A DNA stretch of 64,000 nt, from positions 210,546,709 through 210,610,708 of the forward strand of contig CM057009.1 in NCBI GenBank assembly GCA_029891345.1, read 5' to 3'. Source of the stretch: Dryococelus australis (Eukaryota > Arthropoda > Insecta > Phasmatodea > Phasmatidae). Below are positions 49,916 through 62,009 of this stretch, in pieces (positions within the stretch are counted from its first letter, which is position 1; each line of letters opens with the position of its first letter). The position numbers and the translations under genes were made by a program. The notes under the pieces were generated by a model. That model was not told the DNA's origin, did no database searches, and saw only the letters and a list, made by a program, of their open reading frames with translations.

Positions 49916-52769
49916 CAGATGTAAAGTGCACACTACTGAAGTGTTTTTCTGAGTTGTGATCTTGGTGGTTCTATATCAGCAGGTGTCCGTAAACACATGC
50001 ACAGTGTAAGCGGGCATACCGGGTTGATAAACCCTTTTATCTGTTGTGGTTTTAAGCAGCACGTGCACACTTCCTCCATTATTCCCAGGCTGATGCGGGC
50101 TAGTGCGCTGTTGCAGATGTGTATTCCGTAGTAAGTCCCAACAAGAATGGATCTGGTGGTGAATTTGATCGTAAGCTCATAATGCACAACTAAGCAGGTT
50201 TTCCATTAGTGATGTGTAAGTCAAAATGTTCCAAGTCGTGAGTATGACGTGGTTGACGCAGAGAAGATATCTTGTTTATCTTCTGCCAGACCACATGGCC
50301 CATGACTTGCGGCTGTCATCCACGCGTGCCACATGGTAGAGGTGGTTCTGCCGGCACAACACAGCATTGATGTACAGGGTGGCAGGTAGTGTCCTCCCAG
50401 CTGCACTGGCTGATACAATATGGCCGCCCCATGTCACCAATCCTGGCACGTGATGACGTGATGGGCTGTTCCAAAGTGGCTGATGATGAAGTGGAAGACA
50501 ATGGCGTTTTTGGCAGTAATTTCCATTTTCACAGCTTTGTTTGGTTATCCTGTCATCCCACAACGTGTTGGTCAGCGATGATGGTTAAATTGCAGGAAAC
50601 TCTGCCATTAGCGGAAATAAATAGCCAGGGGCTCAAAAAAAAATGGTTTATGTAGCAGACATGGTCACAAGTAGTGTACATGACAATGGTATGAGAAACA
50701 GATTCACAAGGAATGGTACAAAGTGATAATGATTAATGCAACGATAATATTGCGGTACAGGAAAATTCTGGAACAATTGACAGAAGTTGTAGCCACTAAG
50801 TTGGGCAAGCCACTTTGATGGTCAGGAAAGTGCCATAAAAGGTTCACAGCAGAGTCTGACTGTGAAAACAGCCACTAAGTAGTTGCGGCACCACTTTGAT
50901 GGCGACGTGTTTTGGACCTTGGAAGAACTGGTGATATGGAAAGGAAAGTAGCTGTCTGATGGTTTACCAGGTAACTGCGTCAGCTCGCAGTGCGAGCACG
51001 AGGAGGATGATGATGATGATGATGATGCTGCTACTGGTCTCAGGGTTGCTACGCCGATGGCCATGTGACTGTTCCTCTAGCCTGCCGTCTCCAGCAATTT
51101 TACTGGTATTAATGAATGTGCCACCATAATTTCTGTATATCCAGAATGCCTAGGCTAGTGAGGGCTATAGGCCACCCTCAAACGCCAGATCACTCCCGAT
51201 GGGTTGTTTTGGCCACCAAACGCCTTGATTCAACTTACATGAGTTACCATAATATAATGACTCTCAAGATTATGTAGCCGAGATGCGGCTAATGCAATAC
51301 ATGATGCTGGTATCTCAGTCACATAATTTTATTGACATTTGATTCCTCAATAGGGCACTGAAATACATTTTCCGCCATTTAAGCCAGGCAGGCTCTTACA
51401 CAGTACAAAATGGCTATGTACCTAAATGCTATTAAATGAATGTTATGTGTCTGCCATATACAAGATGGAGCAAGATGTGGGGTGATGTGTACTCCGGGCT
51501 ATAAAACACACATAGTTATGGTAAATTACTTTAAAACCAAAAGAATTACATAATAATTAGTTTGAAAATATAATGTGCCTGAAGCACCGGAATGCGGTGG
51601 TCACCTTACGAGACCTGAAACACTACTTCTAAGTGCTTGACGCGGAGACAGTTCATTGGTCAAGACCCCAGCCGATGAATCACGTGACGCGATTAATTAC
51701 ATAAATGATAATAATGAATGAAACAAAATGAACAACAGCAATGCCGATAACATGAAGTCACATAAAAACCCTTATTATAAATGTAAACATGTCTGCAATA
51801 AAATATGAAAAGTAAAATTACAACTCAACCACTTCCGATTGCCGTGGCAATCTAACCTCACTTTTCACGTATATTTAAATGGTGCAAAAGCTCTAACGGG
51901 CTCTTCCCCTATGAAGTCTATTATTCCCTAGTGTATTAAAACAGTGGCAAATTACGCAAATCCTCAATATAACACTCAAAAACACTGATAAAACAGAATT
52001 AGCATAATTACAGGTTAGCCGGCCACGTGGTGAAGTGCAAGGCTGGGCACAGTCCATTCAAAACTCAATGTTGAGAATACTGCCAAACGTCAGTATCATA
52101 ATACTGGTCATACTGGATTGAATTAGTTATAATATTGTAAAACATTCTGTATGTGTGCAAACCTCACATAATAACTTATGGACACTATTTACATACATCT
52201 TTCCCTGCTGTGTTATGTGCGGCCATTCATGTCTCACTGAGATGGCACACCAAACACATTGACTTTAGAACACGTTAAAAATATAAACAACTCAAATATT
52301 ATTAACATTAATGATACATAACAAGACACTGCACTGCTAGACAATTTGTCCCTGGTACTTATGTGTTACAGGTCGGGGGAATATAGGGTAAATAAAACAA
52401 GCACTGTCATAAACACTGCCATGCTCAATATATATAACCCTACATTGACACAAAAACAATAACACTGGCGTGTGGTTGCATGAATTACCTCTGGATCACT
52501 TGTTGCACGTAAAGAATGCACTCGTGCACGGGATGGTTAATAATAACATTAATGAAATGGCATTGCAGGAACAAAAATAGAAAAACAAAATTTGAATAAA
52601 ACATTACACTCAACTCACACTGCCCTACTAATTTAAAAAGGCCTTTGAAAAACATATTATACACTTATATACACCATGCCCTGCACAAACACACGTACAT
52701 TTTGACACTGACTTGCATACTCTCGTGCCCTTTCGTGACATTTTTGTGAATTGTGACGTTCCTGTAGGC
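49916..52769. other. Gene-free stretch, possible LTR/untranslated retroelement sequence
   Basis: GC-richer up to about 51250, then AT-rich. It contains a GAT trinucleotide run at 51004-51028. Minus-strand frames near 50221-50563 are open but have no known motif. No LTR pair was recognised. Confidence 0.45.
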
Positions 52770-53055
52770 GCTACGTGGTAAATGGCCTGGGGCCAAGGCG
52801 CGGTCCACGTCAAAACTTATAGTTGGTTGCAGAAGGCAAATTTTTGGGGAAACAGAGCAAAATATCAAAATAACGAATGTGACTGTTTGGAGATAGTGTG
52901 GACTTTGCAAAACTACAGACCACATCTTGAGGGTAGACAGTTCACCCTTACGTGGTTAGACAGCATGCTGGGTAGGCTCTGTAAATCTGGACGATGAGTG
53001 CTCCTCTTATAGTCATTCAATTTTGTAGTAAAGTGTGCCCCCTTTCGTGACACTC
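52770..53055 (+). pseudogene. Gypsy pol RNase H fragment
   Basis: The plus-strand frame reads ECDCLEIVWTLQNYRPHLEG, then RQFTLTWLDSMLGRLC, then SFNFVVK in a continuing frame. This is the RNase H segment following reverse transcriptase in Ty3/gypsy Pol (E.ECLA.VWAL..FRPYLEG..F...TDH..L.WL...GRL..W...L..F.....). About 8-10 residues around the TDH motif are deleted, and stops follow. It is an isolated scrap with no neighbouring reverse transcriptase or integrase. Confidence 0.7.
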
Positions 53056-54781
53056 GCTTTTGCTATTTGTATTCCTTTTTTTAAGCAATATAAAAGTTGT
53101 TCGGCAAAACAAATGTCCAGTTCTGCAATTTAATTCTGCTTAGTTTTATTGTTGAACAAAATTTTTTTATTTTGATTTACTGTTAACCTTTGATAGTCAC
53201 TGTTACTGTGACTCAGAATGTAACTCTAGTAGTTCTTTAGTGATTCAGTTAAATTTACTGTTTCATTAATATGTATTAAAATGTTGTGTCAGTCAACATA
53301 AATTATCATTACTGTAATTAATTTATTGAGCAATTCACTTTACTTGTCAGAAATATGGTTAAAACTATTTTTAGCAAAATATTGTGCATGTCATTAATAG
53401 TTATTGTGTTAATAATTTTGCAGTGTCAAAAACTACAATTTCGTTAGTACTTTCATTCACGAAACATTTTCGTTATGTTTAAAATATTATTATTTGATTA
53501 CTATACTTTGTAAGTTTTTTCAACTAGAAAATATTTTTTAATACACATTATCACACCAGGTTGTGTATCAAGTATTGTTCTAACTGCCTGAATTGATATC
53601 TCGGCTATAACCACTTCCTTCTTGTTCACCTAAAAAATGGCATGACACTAATTATTTATCTTGGCCTCAAGAGAATCAACATAATTCCTCGTTAATCTCT
53701 TTGTTTTGCCACATTACGTAAGTTTGGTTTATAGCCCCTTTTGTGTGCCATATTTTGTTCATTGTATTTCTTGTGGTGGGGTTCCATTTTGTCTCGTAGT
53801 TTGTGTTCTTTGCGGTCGGTGTTTCGAGCCATTATGATGTAAGGCGTGGTGAACCCAAACCTATTTTTCCAACGTCACTCGTTACATGGATTTGTAGCAA
53901 CCCTACTTTGCCAGGAGCATCCAATTCTGCGGGCATGTTCCTGTTTCTTCATTCAGGCCATAATATGATTTTTATGCAAGGACAAATACTAACCTACTAA
54001 AATATGCGAAAAAAAAAAATGTCTCGTCCTTTGCTTACAAGTCTTCAAGAATTCACTTGACTACTAACTTCATCTTTCAACATTGATTCAGGTAGTTATG
54101 AACTTAAATTTAGTTTTTTGTTTAAAGTACAAAAAAAGGCACAGAACACGTAAAATTTTAATATTTCAAATTTTGAAAGGTTTCGCAAGTGGCAAATAGC
54201 CACGAGTTATGTGGTTTCCTTCATAATAAGTTGCCTGATCTCAGAATCCCAATAATTAAGATAAATACTTGACATTATGACACAAAAGAAAGTGAACTAT
54301 GATAGTAATACTTTAAGAAAGAGAACCTTATTTATAAACATATGTACACAAGTTGTTTTTGGTGTGTTTATCATGTTATTTTGAAGACAGGAAATAAATA
54401 AGTTGTGTCAATACGACATACGTTTTTTTTCATTTTACATTAAGCAATGTCAAAGTAATGATCCTCTTTGATTACCCCGCAAGTTTTTAATTTTTTAATG
54501 GTAATTTCTTTGGTTTAAGATATAGACATATAACCTATGTTTTACTAAAGAGCAGACAATAACAACTGGAGTGTTGTAAAAGTATTATTTAAATTTGCTG
54601 AGCTGGCCCAGTGTTCAGCCTACCTTAATAATACTAACCCTGGTAATCACCCACTCGTCACAACCGATCCACTGTGTTGTCGTTTAGCTGTGTGTATATT
54701 GGAGTCATTTGAAGTCATGTACTGTCTTAGGGGTTTTACCCTTTGGTGTTTGACCCCTGATGCCCTCATGTGCTACAGTTT
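53056..54781. other. AT-rich stretch; may contain the 5' LTR of the outer plus-strand gypsy element
   Basis: No gene was seen. The 5' LTR of the plus-strand element should end just before the primer-binding site at 54782. The sequence there ends ...gtgctaca, a plausible CA end. The LTR start could not be set without its 3' copy, which lies beyond the window. Confidence 0.4.
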
Positions 54782-54799
54782 TGGTAGCAAACCTGGTGG
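54782..54799 (+). promoter_or_regulatory. Candidate primer-binding site of outer gypsy element
   Basis: TGGTAGCAAACCTGGTGG directly follows ...ctacagtt. TGGTAGCA matches a tRNA 3' end of the form ...TGCTACCA. It lies about 280 bp upstream of the first Gag-like Met, a normal leader length. Confidence 0.45.
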
Positions 54800-55059
54800 T
54801 TTATACCAAGTAGGATTACTTGTGCATGCTTTCTGCATGTTGCCTTTTCCCTTTGGTTTGGCTTGGGGATTCTTTGTGCGACACCTAACATGGATGCCAC
54901 ACATTGTAGGTTTGTATGTTGTTGAGATTATCTTGTGTATTTTAGTGTAAGTTTTTGTGTATTTTGTTTGTGTATTATGTGTCCCTTTTGTGTCACTTTT
55001 TGATATGGCCGCTATTGTCCCTTAACTACTGTTAAAAGATGAATTCACTTATGAGTTGA

Positions 55060-56447
55060 ATGACACCCACCAATTCCGCGGTCATAGCATGTAGAAGTAC
55101 CCTTTGTGCGGCACTCAACATGGGCACTGCCGTTAACTTTGAGTATTTTGCTGATATAAGTGTAGATGATGAATATTGTGTTTGTGCCAACAAAATAATT
55201 TCCTTTCAGGAAATAGCAGAAAATATAGAGGACTCCAGTCCTGCTAAATACCCCCGGTTTAAAAGCCGTATTACGCACCTCATTAACAGAACAAACAATT
55301 TTCTTACCTTGTGTCTTGACCAGCTTTCAGAACCTCAAAACCAATCGTCAAAGAATGACATTACGTAGCCGCAACCCCTTTTTGAATGAGAGTGTAATTA
55401 AGAAACTAGCGAGTTACAAAAAACTTCCCACTATCTTGATGTTACCACTGTTAGTGCACAGCTGGCTTACCTTAGCTGCAGTAAAGCCACCACCATTTCA
55501 TCTCCCGCACCTGCCCTGAAAAGTTTGGTCAGTTTGTCCTCCATTTCCCAACCTCTTCTACAAGTCACTTTTTCATCTACCCCAGTATACATCCCCACCA
55601 CATCATCCCGTACTCTCGTCCACTCTGTTTTTCCCACCACTCCACTCATGACATCCTCAGTGACATCAACCACCCAACCCCTGGCTTCACATACCTTTGG
55701 CAAAATTACTCATGCCTTATAGTGTTTGTTACATGATTTCCCCATTACAGATGGTTTGCTGTACAGAAATTTTTAGAATTCTTGAAACTCATAATAAAAT
55801 TGCACCACAGTAACACAGCACCTGAACATCAACTTTTGGAAATTATCTACTCCTTCACACAAGGACCCCTCAGTGAAAGAACTCGGCAGGCTATTTCAAA
55901 TCATCTCACATTTTATCAGTATGATGCATACATTTTTCACTACTTCATTCCATCCAGACTACTCACCGAATTACAGTCATGTATGTTCAATACACTCCAA
56001 GAGAATAATGAAAGTTTATCAGTGTACGTTAGCAGCATAAGGGAAGCTGTGGTGATCTTGCAACTGAACTTGTCTGAGAGCAAGATTGTAAGCAACATTT
56101 TAGAAGGCTTGGAGCCTCAGGAGCAATCACGCTTGTGGTCTAACTCATTTTCTGAGCTAGACTATATTTGCATTTACTCGCAAAACATAAGAGAAAATTT
56201 CTCTGCCCAAGACAGGTACCGTAAGAAGTCTGGTCCGACTTTCGACAAGAAAAGTAAGCCACGTGGTCCTGATACTAGTGTTGTGAGAACAGGAAAAAAT
56301 AAAACGGAAAAGGGTGATAAAGCAGGTTCCCCAGCAACTTCTGGCAGTGACAAGCGAGCGTGTTTCTATTGCAAAGCAACTGGTCATTTCATTGCTAACT
56401 GCCCAAAGCTGTTACTAAAAAACAAGTCCCATAGGGACGAAAAGTGA
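55060..56447 (+). pseudogene. Outer gypsy element gag, frameshifted
   Basis: The first part (55060-55368) is an open frame starting MTPTNSAVI without catalytic motifs. A Ser/Thr/Pro-rich linker follows in other frames to about 55722. The capsid part (55782-56447) is intact: QLLEIIYSFTQGPLSERTRQ, then DAYIFHYFIPSRLL, LQENNESLSVYVSSIREA, VVILQLNLSESKIVSNILEG. A basic tail and a CCHC knuckle CFYCKATGHFIANC (CX2CX4HX4C) come near the end. Gag packages element RNA. At least two frameshifts separate the pieces. The family resembles arthropod gypsy Gags with a GPL.ER.RQAIS block. It is the plus-strand partner of the protease at 56.6 kb. Confidence 0.8.
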
Positions 56448-56599
56448 GTGTTCCTTCCTGCAATGTTGGCAACTATGAAAACTCACAGCTCAATGCTCAC
56501 ATGATCAGGTCTAATAACATAGGACACTGTTTCTGTCTTTTTGGTCCTTATGACAGTTGTTTCATTTAAACTCAGTATAACACTTTTCAAGTAAATTTA

Positions 56600-56879
56600 T
56601 CTAATGTTGATGTTGTCCAGAAATCAGTCACACCTTGTGTTGAAGTAAATTTCAGTACTTTATCAGTCCAGGCTCTTGTGGATTCTAGATCCACCGGTAC
56701 TATTATTTCAGGGGAAATTTTTTACAATTTGAAAGAGTTGAAGCTTGTGAAATCTGTTGAACCTTCAGAAATCAAGTGTCATTCTGCTTCTAGTGAGGCA
56801 TTACCTATTTTGTGTTCTTTATAGATTAAGCTAAAAATTGGACAATTTTTCTTGGGTACAATAATTGACGCTGCTGGGT
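56600..56879 (+). pseudogene. Outer gypsy element protease, truncated
   Basis: After a short break past gag, the plus strand reads CVEVNFSTLSVQALVDSRST, then GTIISGEIFYNL and later LKIGQFFLGTIID. This is a retropepsin N-terminal half with DSRST where D[ST]G.[ST] is expected, and a stop before IKLKIG. The frame ends at about 56879, where the inner element begins. The protease C-terminus and linker are not found on the far side at 63452, so the outer element also lost sequence here. Confidence 0.7.
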
Positions 56880-57249
56880 GAGACACGAGACGAACAATGA
56901 CACAAGTTAGTTACGGTAGGTGAGCGCCAGCAGTGCTTCCCACACACCGCACTTTGAGACTCAGGGTTCTCAGGGATGCTGTGGGTTCTGTGTGTCCATC
57001 TCACCAGAGCATCTTTACAAAGCACTGATCAATACTAAACATTTTATAACTGAAAATTTGGCGGGAGTCGGCTGTGCTGACGCTACAAATAAACACACAT
57101 GTTTTACACTGAGTAACATACCATTTATTGACTTCCAACTCAAACGTGTCTAGGTAATTCCATTGGGTTCTTCCCCCAGCTCGCAATTACTCTAGCACAC
57201 TCCTAGATGAATGATTTTATCTGGGGTGTTTGAAAACACAGCCCCCACA
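56880..57249 (-). repeat. Inner element 3' LTR
   Basis: Direct repeat of 63091-63447, sharing tttgagactcagggttctca, gcactgatcaatactaaaca, gtaacataccatttattgac and attccattgggttcttcccc. It carries about 45 bp at its outer end (56880-56924) not seen in the other copy. It lacks an aattaca...gaaactc insert that the right copy has near 63298-63342. Confidence 0.8.
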
Positions 57250-58727
57250 AGGAAAGAGGTCTACAGCTGTTAAGATGGACTGTAGATTTTTCCTGGAGAC
57301 AGGACACGGAGAATTACAAGATGAGCATTAAACACATGTGATTATTTTACGCAACTAACGCGGACTTGTTGGGACGTGTCTCTCAGCACATGGTGAGTGT
57401 GGTGACTGTCTTTACACATAACTGGCTAGGACGGAATAATGTCACCATACAAATTACACAAATAATGATGATATACTATGGGACATGACATGAATAGGCA
57501 CAATAAATATGCAGATGCGTGAAAGTATGTTTAGGTGGTGCAGATGCCGCTGGATACAATGCGTAGCAGATCACGTGGTGCAGGTGGAATTGCAGTAGTT
57601 TTGTGTGAAAACTGCAAATAATTACTTGATAAAGTGGTATCAGTGTGGGGAAAATTATTCCTTTCCTGATTACAGCATACAAAAGCTTGGAGCACGCCTG
57701 ATGGCGGAAAATATACATGTGCACACAACCGCGTGGTCATACATATAAAAGCATCTATAGTGAAAAATACACGGAACTATGAATAAAATAATACATATTA
57801 CTCTGAGATTAATTATAGTGCACATGATATTACAAAAATATACCCTAAAAGCGCATGGATAGCGCAGATACGGACTTGGCGATATCTGACTGCGTGGACA
57901 TGGGCGATGTGGCCATAACACAATTAAACATGAAAAATACCTTAAAATACATACATAGAAATATAGCGCTTAATATTGCATGCAGCAATTAAGCAGAAAT
58001 TACAATGAAAAGCCTTTAGTGTAGGCGGATGGCGCCTGATTTACAAGTTGCGCGGGCCGCGTGGCCTCTACGACATTTTCTCCTCCTTCTCTCAATTAAG
58101 TTCCAAAAAGCCACAAGGGCTATAAATTACTAAGTTAAGCGGAAGCATAATGCTGGGGAATGTCTGGCAAAACATATGCAAGGCAAAGGCTAACCGGTAT
58201 ACTAAAATTGCTGTGGAAATCTAACTCAGTGTAAAAATTTTGAAGTGCATACGTGACAGTGTCTTAGTTCGCCAGCTCTCCTCGACAGACTGCGTAGAGG
58301 CAGGGGCCCCATGGACCTACCATGGCTGCCTACGGGGTTCACACAAGCGAAAGTGCTATGCATGCAGAGTAAAACTTTTATTATCAAAAAGAAATGGCAC
58401 ATAAATAATTCAAGTACATAATCACTCTGAGTTTTTAAATTGTGAATTTTCTGTATTCGCTAATTGTTCTATATTGAGGTATTTTAGGCTGGTAAAATAA
58501 CGTCCTTATTCTTCGCGCAGCGCACATTTTGAATTTGAACCAAGCATAGTGCAACACTTTACGAACATACAATTTTAACATTTTAGAACACTTTGACCCT
58601 GAAATAAAATAGAAAGACATGTTTTACACTTCAAAACAAATATCCAGTTACGGGAAAGTCCAAGTTATGGCCTCTTTGTGCACGTGCTTACCCATATGTC
58701 ATGTGAGTAGTGAGCACTGTTATAGTC
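57250..58727. other. Non-coding 3' region of the inner element
   Basis: No convincing reading frame. On the minus strand this lies between the polyprotein tail and the 3' LTR, where a few hundred bases is usual, so 1.5 kb is long. It could hold a decayed third ORF or an unrelated insertion. The sequence just inside the LTR (aggaaagagg on the plus strand) is pyrimidine-rich on the coding strand, so no clear polypurine tract was seen. Confidence 0.5.
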
Positions 58728-59300
58728 TTAATGCTGCTGGCTGTTAGCTCGCATCAAACGACCCCTCCTCGAAGACCAAGATGGTGCGAGCAACTCAACT
58801 TTGCTCTGGCGGGCTCTGCCCGGCTGTGAACTGGGACCATCAACTGAGGGCACAGGATGCACAGGAAACCTTCTCACTCTGCTGCATTTACAGGGGGTGG
58901 GGTTGTTGGCTGGAACCATGTTGTTGGGACGGGGTAGTGACTCACCTCGCGTCTTGCGAGTGCCGCGATGTAGTTTGAAAATTTCTTGCCCTACTAGGCT
59001 ATCCCCTGCGGGTGCCGAAAACTCTCTGAGAGATGTTTTACTTATGCTTGTGGTGTTACTATTTACGTTTTCACTTCTGTTACAACCATTTTTATTTGTG
59101 CCCTGGGGAAACTCCTTAAAGCTGTGTTGCTCTGCTAAACTCTCCCCTCTGGTGCAGAGAAACCTAGAAAAGGTGTACAACTGGCACTGGTTATTTTGTA
59201 ATTTACGTGTACACTGTTGTTACCACTTTCTCCCACATCTACACTAGTAAACTCTTTAAAACTACTTTAGTTTACCAGACTGTTGCTTACCTCTACGGGA
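58728..59300 (-). pseudogene. Inner element C-terminal tail with degenerate tandem repeats
   Basis: The minus-strand frame 59180-58728 follows integrase. It contains two related units, GESLAEQHSFKEFPQGT and GDSLVGQEIFKLHRGT. A third related unit (NSLVN..SSFKEF) lies in another frame near 59290. Corresponding DNA units start near 59255, 59112 and 58972, about 140 bp apart. The rest is Pro/Ser/Arg-rich. It is probably the tail of Pol or a small extra ORF. No envelope features (signal peptide or membrane segment) were seen. Function unknown. Confidence 0.45.
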
Positions 59301-59439
59301 AAGCCCTGAAACGGTGATTCCCTACTACTCGTTTCGCTCTTTCCCCTCCCTGTTGGTGTGTAGTGTTTGGATGGTGCGAAGCCCCCAAATGACATGGTGT
59401 TTACACTTTCAGGATACGTGGTCACAAGACTGACATTGT

Positions 59440-60469
59440 TGTTGTTCAGACACGTGTTGCTTCTGTCATTCCACGTACTACCTGGTACGCAACGTCGCGC
59501 TCTCGCTGAGGTACTGGGCTTTCCAGCTTCTCCTTGCCCCTCAGCCCTTCAGGTGTGCGTGCTATATGCAGGTCATCGCAGTGATGTTTTGTGTCTTGTA
59601 ACGGACACAGTTCCATGAGAAATGTGGAATTCCCCATTTTTGCCATCACCCTTACTGGCCCAATCCACCTGGGTGCCAGTCCTGCAAGAATGATTTTTAA
59701 CTCCTGCCTGCAGATAACGGGTTTCCCTTCACATAAACTTACATGCTGAGTACTACTTCTGGTGGCGGCCTTCTACTTTCTGGTACCCATGTACAAAAAA
59801 TTTTTTTCTGGTTTTTTCCTCGCCTGCTCATGGATCTGTAGTTGGTGGGCGACAATTTCTTCAGGCAGTACTGGCGGATTTTCGCGGGGTTCTCCGGGCG
59901 CACACAGTTTGTGGCCCTGTACCATATTGGCGTGTGTTTTCCCGGCTGCAGCATTTACTCGGTTACTTATGCAAAACCTAACCTCTGAAATTAGTTCTGC
60001 CCATCTCATGTAGTCTGTTCCTAACCGGACGCGTAACTGGATTTTGATGTCTTGATTACGATGTACAGTTGGGATTGCCCTGGGGTGGTAGGCAGGGGTG
60101 GTACGGTGTTCGGTTCCCTATGCAGTACAATACTCTCTCCACTTTCTTCCCACAAACTGTGTACCATTATCTGTCAACAGAAATTCCGGGTAACCCATCT
60201 CTAAAAAAAATTTGCTCTGCATTACATGCACGATTCGCTGTGCATGGACAATACTGGCGGGGGAATACTTCGGTCCACATAGTAAATAAATCTGTGACCA
60301 CAATGAGGAAACTTTTGCTGCCTTTTGTGCGCGGGTATGGGTCCATAATATCAAGTGCAACAGTTTTTAATGGCTCCGTCGGCAGCCTGGGTTGTTGTGG
60401 CGCGTCGCCGTCTGTTCTCCGCAGCTTCCGGGTGTTGCCCATGACACAACTCTGCACGTGTTTACTCAT
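59440..60469 (-). pseudogene. Inner element integrase, frameshifted
   Basis: The minus strand from 60469 reads HVQSCVMGNTRKLRR, then PLKTVALDIMDPYPRTKGS (first catalytic Asp), KSFLIVVTDLFTMWTEVFP, and in another frame GYPEFLLTDNGTQFV (second Asp). At the position of the third acidic residue the frame reads AIPTVHRNQDIK, where NP.ER.N.D.K is usual, so the Glu appears lost. Then come GKTHANMVQGHKLCAPGE and a C-terminal AGLAPRWIGPVRV, MAKMGNSTFLMEL, typical of the gypsy integrase C-terminal domain. Integrase inserts the cDNA into the genome. The zinc-binding N-terminus is mostly deleted at the junction with reverse transcriptase. Confidence 0.8.
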
Positions 60470-61610
60470 TCAATGGTGCAGTAATTACAAAAAAATTCAG
60501 AACAAACTCTCTCAACCAACTCAACCAATTTATTAAGACGAAAAATTTCCTGACTTGTTTACGCAACTTGGGTGTGGGTTTTTCCTGTATCTGTTGTACA
60601 TGTTGAAGCTCTGGTTCGTGTCCATCCCCTGTTACATAGTGTCCCAAAAACTTCATTTTACTCATTCCCAACTTACACTTGTCGACCTTATATGTCAGCT
60701 TGTTGCGTTTGAGCCTCTCAGACACAAGGCTAAGGTGGTGCAGATGTTTTTCCCAGCTGTTTGACCATACAAGTATATTGTCAAAATATGCCATCGCAAA
60801 GTCTCCAATATATCCATTTAACACACTTACCATTAAGTTTTGAAAAGTGGCAGGAGCACACTTTAAGCCGGATGTCATTGCAACAAATCAGAATCTGCGC
60901 CCATCTGGTGTTGTAAAGGTAGTTATTTTATGGTCTTGGGGGCTGATACGTACTTGCCAATAGCCTGACTTAAGGTTGAGTGAAGTGAACACAGCAGCTG
61001 GCCCTAGTGTTGCCAAAGTGTCCTTGATATTGATTACTGGAAGTGGCATGTTTACAGTTACTTTATTCATAGGACAAAAGTTTACACAAAACCTCCGTTC
61101 ACTGTCCTTTTTAGGGGCTAGTGTAATGCCTGAGTTATAGAGACTTTGCATGGGTTCGATTACCTTGTTATTTAAAATTTGAAATATCTGCTGATTAATG
61201 ACTCGCCAGAAGAAAATATCTGGGTCTTGTGGCTTCGAGTACACCGGGTCCTTGTACGTCATGATGGTGACATGTTCTGTGACATCAGTATGCTGCAGCT
61301 TTCTGTCAGTGTGAAACACACCGGCGTACTGGTCCAGCAGATGTTGTAGCCTCTCCTGGTGTTGTTCGGGCATCTCGTGCGCAAATTCTGCAAGCGGTAC
61401 GGCAGCTGTTGTTGTCCCCGGCATTGCTCCCATGGCGTACAGCGTCCACCTCCCACATGTCCCCACCTGAAGATGGTCGAGATATGGTTCAATCACTGCT
61501 TGGTCGTCGATCAACCATGGTAACCCCAAAATCATCTCCTTACACAAATCCGGCACAATGTAAACATCACATTTCATACGGAGTTCTAGTATTCCTACGG
61601 TAACGTGCAT
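60462..61610 (-). pseudogene. Inner element reverse transcriptase with catalytic Asp replaced
   Basis: One reading frame with a single TGA at 60888-60890. N-terminal protease end and linker are followed by RT blocks: INQQIFQILNNKVIEPMQSL, NSGITLAPKKDSERRFCVNF, NKVTVNMPLPVI, AVFTSLNLKSGYWQVRISP, TTFTTPDGRRF-stop-FVAM, then GLKCAPATFQNLM, FAMAYFDNILVWSNSW, and KCKLGMSKMKFLGHYV. Motif A is SLNLKSGYW (LDLKSGYW expected) and motif C is YFDN (Y.DD expected). Both are GAC/GAT to AAC/AAT changes in CpG context, and the TGA is a likely CGA-to-TGA change. The frame then ends at PLNE, and RNase H is absent. The enzyme would copy element RNA to DNA; this copy cannot. Confidence 0.9.
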
Positions 61611-61628
61611 TACACTTTACGTCTCACC

Positions 61629-61904
61629 CTATTGGTTGATAGTAGCGAACTCCAGACGATGTAGTGGCACTCGAGTTGTTATGGCCTGTATCAATCCCTC
61701 ATGTACTAAATTGTGGCTTGCGGCAGTTTCTATCATAGCGATTACACTTCTACCTTCAAGTTTTACATTGACCCTTAACGCACGTATAGTACTGTCACTA
61801 ACATGGAACACTTTGGAACTATCATTAGGCGGATTCCTAAGATCTGGGGGTGAGATTGGTGCAGGTGCTGTTTCGCCAACCTCCCTACTCAGTTTCCTGA
61901 CCAA
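61629..61904 (-). pseudogene. Inner element protease with altered active site
   Basis: In the same frame as reverse transcriptase but separated by two stops. Reads TIRALRVNVKLEGRSVIAMI, then ETAASHNLVHEGLI. The expected active-site motif is DTGAS; here it is ETAAS, so both the catalytic Asp and the Gly are changed. The flap region continues into MHVTVGILELRMKCDVYIV and the LGLPWL motif in the next frame segment (61610-61500), a normal retropepsin C-terminal layout. Confidence 0.75.
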
Positions 61905-62009
61905 TTACCCAGATAGTAATTTTCACGGCTGTTGTTGTGAAAGTTTCTCTGTGGTTTTACCACACTGGCGTGAACAGTGACGGTGGTCGTGAAACATCTG
62001 GAATCATTG

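Noticed and set aside
51000-51030. Ser-rich open frame over a GAT repeat
   Set aside because: It is a trinucleotide microsatellite, not a low-complexity protein domain with support.
58801-59247. 148-codon plus-strand open frame
   Set aside because: Antisense to the tail of the inner element; Leu-rich but without a coherent membrane topology or family match.
61636-61980. 114-codon plus-strand open frame
   Set aside because: Antisense shadow of the inner element's protease.
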